Origin: Pteria penguin
Lineage: Eukaryota > Mollusca > Bivalvia > Pterioida > Pteriidae
Assembly: GCA_035048485.1 (NCBI GenBank)
Contig: CM068592.1
Coordinates: forward strand, 32,548,001-32,612,000
Length of the DNA stretch: 64,000 nt
Direction of reading: 5' to 3'
Part shown: positions 47,740 to 59,700 of the stretch, piece by piece
Position numbering within the stretch: position 1 is the stretch's first letter
Layout: each line of letters begins with the position of its first letter
Program-made: the position numbers and the translations under genes
The notes under the pieces: generated by a model
Told to the model about the DNA's origin: nothing
Database searches by the model: none
The model's input: the letters and a program-made list of their open reading frames with translations, nothing else

Positions 47740-48744
47740 GAGGAAAGGGTAGTGTATTGTGACCAAAGTATGATGGAAGCAGGAGGTAACCAGCCTCAAA
47801 ATCACAATGGCAGAATCACACCCGGATTTCTCTATGCTCGATGTCAAGGCTACATGAAGCTTGACCCTCAGGTGCACGGTAGAGTTCACTAAAAGAATTG
47901 TTAATCAAAGGAGCAAAAACATGAATTCGCTCAATAATTTAGTGTTGAATTGAAAACAAACATTCTGTGTTTGTGAAACAGTAATGCCCCCGGCGGCGCA
48001 AAAGTGCAAAAAGTTATTTTAGCGTGAAGGTAATTGTCAAGGTCAAAAGGTCATTTGAAAGGGCTTCATTAATCGAGCACGCATGTCAAATATCAGGACT
48101 CTGTATCCCTCACATTTAAATTATAGCCAAGGTTAAAATAAATATAGAACATATATACCTTATAATTTAGGGCACCATGTGTGCAGTTGACAACAGACAG
48201 ACAAACAAACAAAGAGACAGACAGAACAAACACAATATGCTCTCGATCTATCGATCCGGAGCATTAAAAGTAGAATTTGTAGTATATACCAACCAGACTT
48301 TCGTAGTATTTCCTGTACACCCCACAGTGCCATGATTATCAGGTAAGATCCATCTGAGTTAAATGCAAGCGTTGTCATATATTATAAATGACAGACATTT
48401 GATATTTTGAGCACAATTTTGTTGAGATGAAACTGCACTGTAATGAAATGAACACAATGTGATCTTTTTCATTTAATTTTAGACACTTAAGAAACGAATT
48501 TAAATAAACAACACCGTCAAATATTTTGATGTATATATATATTATACATCCAAATTTCACCTTCGGTTTAGCTTAGACCCATCCCCATTTCCACAAACAA
48601 ATTAAATCAGTTTTGGAATCGAGTCCAGGCGGCGACTATATGTATATGTACCCAGTGTCCTTCAGATGTCACTTTTAGGATATGTCTAGCTTCGAACCCT
48701 ATAAACTGCGTAATTGTGGATTCGGGGATTCTTTTCTTCTTTTC

Positions 48745-48791
<47 letters not shown>

Positions 48792-49157
48792 CCGGAGAAT
48801 CAATTATACAGAGATACACAATTATAAATGAATTATAAACAACAAGACTCATTCATGTTCATATGCTTATATAATATTTTTACTCGTTAGCATATGAGAG
48901 ATTCCATTGTATTTCATAATTAAACTACAAAATATGCATAGCATGAAGCTTAAGGGAAAAACTAACAACAGAATACAACAGCATCATAATTCATAAAAAT
49001 ATTATCAACGGTCACCTTTGAAAGGGCGGCCAAATTGAATCTGAGAGACCATCTTTGTCTGATGTTATTTTGGATTCAGGTACTACATACTTGCAAAATT
49101 TTATGCTTTCGCCTTGATTTGTGTGATTTATTTTCATAATTCAACCTTACAATGAAA
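47740..49157. other. Intergenic DNA between the array and the duplicated block, no gene seen
   Basis: The first 150 bases form an open + frame (GGNQPQNHNGRITPGFLYAR) that I do not recognise. A family B fragment lies near 48150-48190. A (CT)n tract occupies 48750-48788. Around 49050-49100 a diverged piece matches the end of the Penelope-like fragment at 23116-23160. Confidence 0.5.
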
Positions 49158-50239
49158 GGCTAAATTTCAAACAGGTTAATTAAACTGTACTGGAATTACT
49201 TTCTATATAAATAATGTAGCATTTGAAAAAAAACTCGAGTTGTTGATATTTCCCAACACCGTAATTGAAATCGATATACGAGTGGAACAAAAACGTAAAC
49301 GAATAATATCAAGGTATGAATATGATGGTTGGATTATTCATTAAGACATTGTCGGCTCTAAACAATACAAATAAGCTTCGCTATGCAATTTTACACTATG
49401 TGTAATGCATCATCTGAGAGGAACGTTTCAAATTCATCAAACCTGATAAAGATGATAAAAAGCCTTTCATAAATTAATATGAGCGCATTCCATGACTTCC
49501 ATAGACCATTATCATAGCACAGACTTAATGCATGAAAGAGTTAAATACCTACAATATGTAAACACAATCATAATAAGCAAACATAGGATGAGCTTCATTT
49601 CCGATACACATATTACACATATTCCTAGAACATTAAAGTTGCGTATTTAATAACATTTTTCATGACACTGAGCTACACGTTCTTGTTGTTGTATAGTTTA
49701 GTTACTAATCATCAATGAATTAACATTAAGAACAAAGTCAGTCTGTAAGTCCAGATATATCATTTGCAGAAAAAGAATTTTGCATTTTCTCATTCACAAA
49801 AATGTTTCCAAGGTGCAAAAAAATTTTTGTTCTAGAAGACATTCTTCTGACATCATATAGTTTTATTATCACTTACATCAGGTATGTATCGAAAATGCCG
49901 AGTGGCCTAAGTCGATAAAGCTGATAAAAGCCAGGTATTGTATTCAATGTAAGGATTCAAACTCACATATTTCATTTCATTTTATTGTGAATTTCCAAAA
50001 GTTTGCACAAGACAAATATTAATAAAATGTAGGAGTAAAATGCTGGCACAAAACATATATAAATTAAATTAAATCAAGTAAAAGAGAAACATCTTAATCG
50101 TCTTGTTCATTCTGACGCAAATAATAATAGAATGGTCAAAGAGGTTGCCTTTTCAGGTCCCGTCCTTTATAACATTGGAAAAAGGAGATGTATTCGATAA
50201 GATGTATTTAACAGACCGATCAGCATTGTTTAGCAGACC

Positions 50240-50425
50240 GTTCAGCTCATGCATAGCTCTGTCCTTAGATAGATTCTTTGGTTCACGTTTCGGTCATTTT
50301 GGTACAACATTGCCCATTAAATATTTATCTATTTTGAGAATTCCAATCATTTGGGCACTAGCACCACTGAAGAGATATAAGTTGTCGAAATGCGCATATG
50401 GTGCACTAAATTAAAAGGTATATAT
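50240..50425 (-). repeat. Dispersed repeat (family B), minus copy
   Basis: Reverse complement of 39840-40030. Contains tcatgcatagctctgtcctt, tttgagaattccaatcattt and gtcgaaatgcgcatatggtg. The homologous position in block 1 (about 24945) lacks it. Confidence 0.7.
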
Positions 50426-52179
50426 GTTGTATATTTATTGTCATGACACATTTATATAAATGATACTCGTGAGCAAATGTAGCGAGATGACGTACTGCAG
50501 TAATAACATATAATAAATATAAAAAAAACAATACTATGGCAATTTTCTCTTTGGGAGGAAGTGGAGTCTGTGTTTGATGGAAATCATTGTTTCCTTGTCA
50601 CATTTTCCATTCATGACGATATTTGAAAATTGGCATTTGATATTCTACAGTAAGGAAACCCTTTTCATTTCATAAAAAACTTTATTGCTAATGCCTAAAT
50701 CCGCAAAACTATTCCATACATTTGTAATATCATTTCCTGTGACTCCTACAGATCGGAGAGAACTTATCTCTCTTTTAGACGGCCAGAGCACGGTTTGCTC
50801 ATGGTAATGTCACTAAATATGTTTTATTGTTATATCAATTTCATAATAACATCAATCTTATGACTTCCATACTGGAGATACCTGTTGATCATTGTTCTTT
50901 GTATAGAATATTATTTATATATTATCAACAGTGTGTTCTATGATTGTACTGTATTTGTGGTGAATGGGAAAGTATGCCCGTTAACTTCACAATCTGAGTG
51001 AAAGTGGCACTTTACTTGACCGCCTTATTCGATGCCTCAACTGCATTACTATCGAGTATTCTGTGATGTCTTTAATGAGCTTATTAGTCTATACTCCGCA
51101 TATCTGTGAGGACGTTTCCATACATATAAGTCATATATCATTTTTTATTTATTTTACACTGTATACTAACGAAAACTAAATTAAAGTTTGGCGCAAGTTA
51201 CCTTGTGTATAACTACAACATTTATATATATCAGTTTCTTCTATTAATAAGGATACAAAAACCCAACTGAATTTGATTAATGCTGCTATCACAGGTCTAC
51301 AATAGTTTTAGCGTATATTATCCCCATGAAAAGTTTATGTCGCATAAATAATGTCAAGATTTTGAAGAAAGTATAACAAATTGTAACTTAACTAATTTAC
51401 AGCATGAGGCATGAATTGGAAATCCTGTATATTATTTTTATGCTTTATTTCTTTATTTTTTAAAAACATTACAGATCACTTCAGAATAAAACAGTAACAC
51501 TTATTGGGCGTTCATGTCATAGCTTTAATAATTTTCAAATAAAACTATACAATCTTGATCTTGAATACAATTCAATTGAAAATCAGTACATTTGGTTGTG
51601 CATTAATTTCATCATGTTCATTTTTTCTTCATATTTATCAGTCTTTAAAAAAGTAGAACTCATAATTGCTATTTTTACACAATATTTGACAAGGTATACA
51701 CAGTTCAATATGAAGATTTCAATACAACAATGGTCTACGTCGCCTAATTTTCAGTAGTATAATTTACGTTGACCATCAAAAGATACATGTCAAATGATCT
51801 ATATGGCTATAGGATCTGTTTCTGGAAATGAACAGAATCTGAAGCTAGGCTTAAGGCAAAATCTTTCTTAATCATCGCTTATCTATCAAACAAACACAGA
51901 ATACAGTTCGGTTGGGAAGCCGGTTGAGGTTTGTGTCGTTACAGTTGTCTTTCCTTGGCTGTTGCGCAAAGTACAGATGCGGCATATTACAAATGATGCA
52001 CAGATTTAAATCAACACCTTGTTTAGTTTCGTGGTAACAGGAATAATATTTATTAATGTATGCTAGAGGTTGTGAATATACGCTATGTTGTCGCGAATAT
52101 GCATTACAGATATAATTTTCCATGAAGCCAATGGCTTTCCTTATAGGTATAATACAGATTCATATATTTCACGTAGTGT

Positions 52180-52357
52180 CATGCGCGGATCCAGAAATTT
52201 TTGTCAGAGGGGGTCCAACCAAAAAAGGTAAATTTTTCTCTTAGACGAGGGGGGTCCAACCCCAAAAATGCCCAAATATTACCTTTTTTGGTAAAATTTT
52301 CGGATTCCAGGGGGGGTCCAGACCCCCCTAACCCCCCCCCCTCTGTATCCGCGCATG
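52180..52357 (-). mobile_element. MITE copy C (178 bp)
   Basis: Ends catgcgcggat and atccgcgcatg, with target duplication agtgt at 52175-52179 and 52358-52362. Block 1 has the single empty site aatagtgttgcggc (29799-29803). Very similar to copy B. Confidence 0.92.
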
Positions 52358-53445
52358 AGTGTTACGGCAAAAATGCACAATATCAATTCCGATTATATGC
52401 AATACGATTTCAAATATACGTATTATTGTTGCTAATATACGCAGTTGTTTTCACGCATGTGTGCCGAATCTTTCCTTAATGGGTTTCCATAGAGCTCTAT
52501 ATGGTTTGTATTTTATGAAGTCTACTCATTCTTATTACTTTTGTAATTTTTAATAAACAATTATCCGTAGGAAGAAATAGCGCTGACTTTTTATAATTTC
52601 AGAAGCTGACTTTTTATGATTTAAGTAGCAGACATTTTATAATTTCAGTACTAGTTTTTAAAACATACTTCTATGAGGTGCATTATTAATGTGACGTCCC
52701 TTCTTTTGTTTATCTGGGTTGTTAGGCAATAGTTCTTCGTTATAATGAACTATCGACCCGAACAATAGACCCACCGCAGCCAATAAGAGGGTTTTACATA
52801 TCAGCTACAACCGTGACACGTGACCTCGGTTTTTGGGGCCGCACTAGCCGGCCCATCTATTGTTATAAGTCTGGGAAGTTACATGCGTTTCTGTGGTACA
52901 GTAAACCCACACCCCCGGGATTTTACACCAATGATAAAATTAAGGTTTTATATTCACTGTGGAGAGAGCATGTGCCACCTCGCTAACCCAGTTTGATGGA
53001 TTTATGTAAGCGTAAGCTGATTTACGTCACAGCAGAGGAGTATTTTAAAAATGTGTTGGAATATTTTCGGGGGGGGGGGGGGGTGACCTTAACCTTACAA
53101 TTTTAGAATATTTGACGTGCTTTATTCATAAGCAAAATTATTGTTCGGTTGTGTAAGTAACCTTTGGATAATCATAGCGTGATGAAAGTAGTGCTAAACT
53201 TCTAGAATGCTACACTACGAAGGAAATGCCAATATAACCAATTATATTCTAGAATTCTTTCTTTTGGCAAGACGATAAACCTTAATTATTGTTTATGAAT
53301 TAAAACGTGGGAATAAAAAGATTGCCAACCAGCGAAAGTTTACACCACTACCAAAAGTGTTGGGTTGGTTACCCCAGCTAACAAGCCAGTTGCTTATAGT
53401 TTGATTATGTTTTGTTGTTAAAAATTTAAAAAATATAAAGTAAAT

Positions 53446-53708
53446 TGATTGATTAATTATTGTTTCACGTCACTCCACGGTTATTTTACGTATCTGGTGA
53501 CGGTATCTGTCTGATGCATTGCATAGAAATTTATACCTTTGTAGCGGACCCTCCTGAAAAAGTGGGGCATCTTTTAAGTGACAGGCCTATCGTGACACGG
53601 GACCTCGGCTTCTGCTGTCTCATTTGAAAGACAGGACACCGATATGCCCACGGCCGGAGTCGAACCCGAGACCTTTCGTTCATCTCATCCACTGAACCCA
53701 CCGGTTTA
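53446..53708 (-). mobile_element. tRNA-headed SINE (minus)
   Basis: The minus strand has the B box gggttcgactccggccg (about 53655-53670) and core blocks ggtgtcctgtctttcaaatg and gcgacc-type decay. The tail (gacgtgaaacaataattaat) ends near 53446. It sits in a ~1.2-kb stretch (52833-54025) absent from block 1. Confidence 0.7.
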
Positions 53709-54189
53709 AAACAAATAGTAAATGATATGGCTAGTAATTTTAAAAGTACATTTCCATATCATATGCAGGCTAATCCGTAAGACTATAAACTCGCTATCGC
53801 TTTAAGTATTGAATGGGTATAAATGATCCCAAATATATACTATTTGCTGAAATATCAACGGAAGTGATATTGGAGATGGTCTTTATATGTCTGCTAATTA
53901 ATATTCACATGGCTGTACAATACATATTTTAAAACGTTATTCTGTTTTTAAAATTCTTTGCAGTTTTATCAAACATCCCATTCCGGCCCACACTTTGGTG
54001 CTTGCACCAAATTGTTTCTTCTTGTTGACTCATCGAGGTAACACGATACTGCCATGTCACTTGTTGGAAACAAACTCGTGACCGCATTGTCACGATCCAT
54101 TTATACTTCCGATGGTCCACACACATGGTGGACACATGATGAGAATATTAATAATAGTAAACAGTGATGGTTTTACTGTGGCTTTCACA

Positions 54190-54889
54190 ACGTACCAAGG
54201 GGGGTTTGGGTGGATCCTACATTGAAGCTACTGAAAAGGCAAAAGATCTCAACGTTGATGATCCAGTCCTCCCACGTCAGAGGCGTCCACCGAAGAAACT
54301 CGACACTGGGAGGGCACCATTCCAGTTTGAATCATGCCATGACATGTACAAAGCCACCTACTTGGAAGCATTTGATCTTCTCTGTGCAGGAATTAGGTCA
54401 CGATTTGACCAGCAAGGGTACAAGACATATTCCAACCTTGAGAGTTTGTTGGTGAAATGTTGCAAAGGAAAAGCATATGAAGACGAGTTTCGATCGGTCA
54501 CACAGTTGTACTGTACTGATCTGAAGTCTGCTGACCTCCTCTTCCAGCTCAGAATGCTGCGGGAAAATTTGCCGTCAACCTTTTCACCAACCATTCCAGC
54601 TTTGGTGGATTATTTGGTTGAAAATCCAAATCTGTACCATGAAGTTATGCAAGTTGTCAAGCTGATTCTTGTTCTTCCAGCCACGAATGCAACAAGTGAA
54701 CGTTCATTTAGTGCCTTGAAAAGGATAAAAACTGCCCCGAGATCTACAATGGGTCAAACGAAAATGAATCACTTGCTGTTGCTGCACTTCCACAAGGACA
54801 AAACCGACGCTCTGAAAGCTGAAGACATTGGCAACGAGTTTGTAGGCTCAAGTGAGCACAGACTTGGGATATTTGGCAAATTCAAGTAA
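54190..54889 (+). CDS. hAT-family transposase, C-terminal fragment (intact frame)
   Basis: The open frame contains KAKDLNVDDPVLPRQRRPPK, then a helical stretch (YLEAFDLLCAGIRSRFDQQG), then the hAT dimerisation region LPATNATSERSFSALKRIKT and MNHLLLLHFHKDKT. It ends with TAA at 54887. Zinc finger and DDE-like catalytic residues upstream are absent. The frame extends back to an ATG at 54164, but that stretch is duplicated flank (matches about 30390-30410), so that start is fortuitous. No terminal inverted repeats were found. Compared with full hAT transposases of 600-800 residues, this is about a third. Confidence 0.7.
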
Positions 54890-56265
54890 TTAGGGTGTAA
54901 GTCCGTCACTTGTGTAGGACTTTATGAAGATTTTGTACTTTTCACCTTTGAGATTGTTAGTATCAACTTAGCACTATTTTCACAATGGAATAACTTTTCT
55001 ATTTGTCGATTTGGGCTGTTATTTGTTTGTTATACTGGCGCTCAATATACTAATTGTTTTGGAGTTCCATCTTGATGTCTAACATCCCTGATTAGGAATA
55101 AATTTCAGAAACGGCCGTCGGGTGCACCACAGTTAATCTTTGAAATTAGAATGGTGTTCAATAGGATTTCCAACCCTTTATAAGGGTCATTGAATGTGTA
55201 CGGTAGCGTGCATGTATGGTCCATATTGTAAATTCTATCAGATTTTAATGGTGCTATAATCTATACGCAAGTTTCGGGTATTCAACCCTTATCAGTGATC
55301 CTAAGCAAAAAAACTCATGCAAAGAAATGAATAAGTAAGTCATAGTGAAGTTGGTTGTTTAGCGTCACAGTCGACGATATTTCAGTCATATATGCGACAG
55401 TGGGATTCAGCTTTCAACCTCAGGAACTGCGATCGCAATCAAATCCACTGCCCCATAGTGCAGAAGTAAAAAGGTTAGGGAAATTATCGTATTGGAAATG
55501 TGTTGTGTAATAGCCATCTGATCAGGCTGTGTGACGAATATCCCTATATGTATACCAACAGCAAACAGAAATAAGGAAAAGTTACAACAAGTCGAAAAAG
55601 ATCGATTTTGTCCAATTGCAGATTAACTTAATTACTTATGACGGTCATTAGGAGTGTCGACAACAATTATCCAACTTGGCGGGTAACTGAATCAACCTCG
55701 TTTAAATTTATCTATATCCACACATTAGGTATACGGCTGTGTTTACTCGATGCTGATGTTGGGTGCCCCCCCCCCAATCTGAAAATGCTTCCTACGCGCC
55801 TGGTAAAAAGCAAGAGATGTTGAAGGTCACTTTAAGACAATTCTTTCTACTGCGTTACAAGAACAGTATGTAATGATAGCGATTAATAGATAGGATAATA
55901 ATGCAGGGGATAATCTGAATTCAACAACAAGTAAACACTTTTATCTCATTACATAATGCAGGGGCATAAGAAAAGAGGAGGGGGGAAAGAGCGGGTGACA
56001 TTTGGAGCAGTTGTTGGTTCAAAACCTTTTTAGAATATATGTATAAGATGTTTCAATGAAGGGGCTATTTTTTTTCCTAAAAATATTTAAGCCAAGGCAC
56101 TATTGAATACAATATTCTTTTGTTTTTCTTCATTTTATGAGCAAGATAAGGTCCATAACTAAAAGAAGCAATATTCTATTTATCATCAAATAGGCGCCAG
56201 AAGTAGGGAGGGGAAGGGTTTAATAATGTTACACAAAACATTCGGCTTCCACTCTATCCACCGAG

Positions 56266-56435
56266 GGGGCAGGCTTGGTGTAGTGGTTAAGCGCTTGGCT
56301 TGCGGCGCCGACGATCCGGGTTCGATTCCCGGGTTGCGCCACTATGTTTAAGAGGTTGGTAACCTTCTGCTTCCATGTCGCGATATAACTGAAATATTGT
56401 TGAAAGCGACGTAAAACACCAATTAACCAACCAAA
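56266..56435 (+). mobile_element. Young 170-bp tRNA-headed SINE, second family, 0.3 kb upstream of copy 3
   Basis: Head gtgtagtggttaagcgcttg (A box) and ccgggttcgattcccgg (perfect B box). Body ctgcttccatgtcgcgatat, tail gacgtaaaacaccaattaac. Flanked by tctatccaccgag at 56253-56265 and 56436-56448. Upstream of copy 2 the same site is empty (31628-31640). Confidence 0.93.
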
Positions 56436-56652
56436 TCTATCCACCGAGAATGTGACACACCCCCCCCCCTTACGGGCAGATTGTAGTATACGCACTTGAA
56501 TTGCGGACAGATGCTGTCGGTGTCCATCTCGTGATATCATAAGCGACGTGAAACCGCTGTCTACCAACCAACCAATCGTATGCGCCACATAAACTAGTAT
56601 GTTGTTAAATATATCACATGTAAGGAAATGTTCCCGTTATTAACCCATGGAT

Positions 56653-56744
56653 ATCATTTATAAAGTATCGAGGTTCTCGTTTTTGACCGATTCGCCGCAG
56701 TGAACGAGTATTCGATGCACATACACTGAGGTGACAGCAACAGG
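56653..56744 (+). promoter_or_regulatory. Putative core promoter and 5' UTR of copy 3
   Basis: Conserved with 31901-31994. TATAAAG at 56659-56665, about 80 bases before the ATG. The leader ends ggtgacagcaacagg. Confidence 0.35.
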
Positions 56745-59700
56745 ATGATGAGGGTGTATGTTTCGTGCACGGCGCTGCTCTATGTTATTTGTGGTGCAGT
56801 AAGTGCTGCCGAGTCAATACGCAACATTTTGTTTATTGCCGCTGATGATTTAGGTAAGCATGAAATAATTTTTATAGCTACATGTGCAATACCTGCTTAT
56901 GGAATCACGGTCGTGATTACTTATGCTTTTATACACGCCATTCTTTTGTTCTCCGGTAAGGCAGAAAATCTGCCCAAGTTCATTTGGAAGGTGACTAAAA
57001 TACAAAACATGAACGGAATTAGTATTTGCGATCTTGCGTATTTCAGCAAAGTAGTCAAGGACTTGCGAAACAAACATACAAGAACAAGATTTGGCCGGTG
57101 TGCCCAGAATGTGTTGTAGGAATTAATATTCCTCCCCCTTTTCAATTTTTACTTCATATATAGTCTGGTTCTTGTGAATCTCCACCACGGCCCACAGGTA
57201 TTCGTAAATTTTATAGTATAGGCAAAACCAAAGGGGCCGTTTCAAAGTTATCACATGATTTGTTTACGAATACCTGTGCCATGGCCTACAGTATTGTTAT
57301 GAGAATTAACTGCTTGATATCTTACGTTGCTATTACGTATTTTAAGGTTGGAATGATGTCGGTTTCCATAATCCCGATATGAAGACGCCAAACATCGACA
57401 AGCTAGCCTATTCTGGCATGATCCTTAACCAGTCGTATGTCCAGCCAGTGTGTACACCGTGAGTAGCTTAAACTATGGTAATTAGGGATTACCATGTTAG
57501 TATTTTACACAATTTGACAAGGTATCCGTGAATACCCTGTCAGAAATGCAGTTTCACAAATTGTGTAATACACTAACGTGGTAACCCTATCCTAATGCAT
57601 TTTATCAAAAATAATTACAACTAGAGGCACAGAGTTGTGGTTTTCTAAGGCAAGTCGCTAATCACATTCAAATAAAAAATGTAGGTAATCGTGACGTCAC
57701 AAAACAGAAACCGGAGGGTTCTGACGTAATTTTACAACCTACGGGTATTGCTTACGGGTATTGTGGAATACCTGCATGACAACAACCAATCAAAATGCAG
57801 GATTTTATAGGATATGCATTAGAATATAGGACTTTAACTCCAGGGGAATTGCTGTGCAAGGCTCGAATAGCTCTGTCTACATAAGTTTGAACTTTGGGGG
57901 GGGGGGGGGGGGGAGGGGGTATTCCTTACAATTGATTTCTTGTTATTTCGTAATAATCAGTATTCAAACTGGAGAGCTCATGTTCTACCTTTTATTTACC
58001 TGGTATATAGACCGCGATCTACAGTAATCGTGGTAAGTTTTGCGGGATGGATTTCGCAAAAACACCAATCCGCATGTCGTATGGGAATGATTTACGCAGT
58101 GCCGGAGTCTTTCAGTTTTTTTCATTTTCATATATCTCTCTTCCACTAAACGCAGGGCATTTTCTAAGATGAGAACATGTAAATGTTAACAAGAAATCGC
58201 TGTTTTGTATATCGCTGCTAACAGTTTTTCACGGTAGAATTGACACCATCCAAATATTGATTTTCTCTGGTGGTAAGATATGATTACTTATCAGTGTTAA
58301 TTCGTTTAAGTACACTTTCCCGATATCTGAGACGCGTTCAATACAGAGGCGTGAACGCCCGATACGCAGCCGAGTATTCATTATCTAAACGAGAGTCATC
58401 TTTGAGCGCTAGTGATACAACATCCAAGGTGTTTCACAACGATATAAAGAAGGCGACTAATATTCGAAAATGGCCACGCTGCAGCTGGACGAGCTTGATT
58501 TTATTTTATTACTAATTACTTTAATTCATTAATTTTTATCATTATTTTTGCGTGAGCGCTCACTTTCGTTTAATAATATTAGAATTCCAGCAGCGGGCGC
58601 ACAGTATGGCGCTGTCTTTGTTGAACGCGCCTCTGATACTAATTCTTTCTGAGTTTTAAACATGTTGCGCTGGTTAAAGGGAGCGTAGAAAACGGATGTC
58701 CCTGTTAACTTGTTTAAACCATCCTCTAAAAATCACCATTACGTAGTTTCCTTATCCATCTGCCTTTTCTAAGGGATCATGATAATGGAAAGTATTTGTT
58801 TGGATCGTACGTCCGTCCATAGTTTGTCTTTTAGAGTCGATCCTTCTTTCGGGTAACTTGGCATTGTCATATCTTTGTATATCAACTGTTACTCTTACTA
58901 AACAGTATTAACACGAGGTATGACCAGTCAATGCTAGTCCTAAGACGAGAGTTCAAGAAGATCAGGGTGAGTTTTAATTTGTGCGGGTTTATTATGGCGA
59001 TAATAATGCGTACTGGCGAAAACGCGAAAATTACCCCTACTTGTAGAATCCCTCGTTTACAGTATAGAAATTAACTACATTTATTAAGATCTGTTGTATA
59101 TTTCAATTCAAAAAATGAAGTCTATCTAAAATTTTCCTTACTGATACATTAATCTGACGTCTTTAATTAACATTTCTACATTAACATCAATAAATAAATA
59201 AAAATAATAAAATAAAAAAAAATTAAAAATCTTGAAATTATCTCCCACCTCAATAGAGATTTACAACCTCAACAGCTATGCTTTCTTTTTTCAGATCCCG
59301 ATCAGCATGGATGACAGGGTATTACCCATTTAGAAATGGATTACAGGTATAAATATGGAATGATATACCATGTTTTCATTTGTTTTACATAATTATCCAC
59401 GTTTTGTGTATTTCATTTCAAACTGAAGCTTGTTAAAAATTATTCTTGGTAAAGACAAGAAAGAATTTTCTTTACAACATACAAGATAGAATTTGCTTAT
59501 TTTATATGCTTCTTGGCTTAGATACATGTATGATTATTTCACTCATATGGTGACAACCTGCGCCTGTCATTGAACAAACATTTTAACCTGTGCAAAAGTC
59601 CCTGCATCAAAGAGGTGAGAGATTTTATCGTGTTGACATCTACAATGACACAAGAACTCTGTATAAACTGTTTAGTCGGAAAGACAGACCACTAAAAATA

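Larger units (their letters stand above)
49158..56744. other. Intergenic segmental duplication, block 2 (upstream of copy 3)
   Basis: Counterpart of 23888-31994. For example gttgatatttcc (24... and 49...), ggagagaacttatctctctt (25244 and 50755) and gagcttattagtctatactc (25562 and 51076) recur in order. It lacks the 3.1-kb element but gains a family B copy, a MITE, a SINE-bearing insertion (about 52833-54025) and a hAT fragment. No host gene seen. Confidence 0.8.

Noticed and set aside
47448..47892. 142-codon + frame ending GGNQPQNHNGRITPGFLYARC
   Set aside because: Mostly E-box array translation. The last 40 codons are not array, but I recognise no family and no partner exon.
56295..56345. 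Functional tRNA gene
   Set aside because: A and B boxes are good, but no complete cloverleaf with a plausible anticodon arm was evident and the sequence continues into a SINE body with a target duplication. The other tRNA-like heads are also SINE parts.
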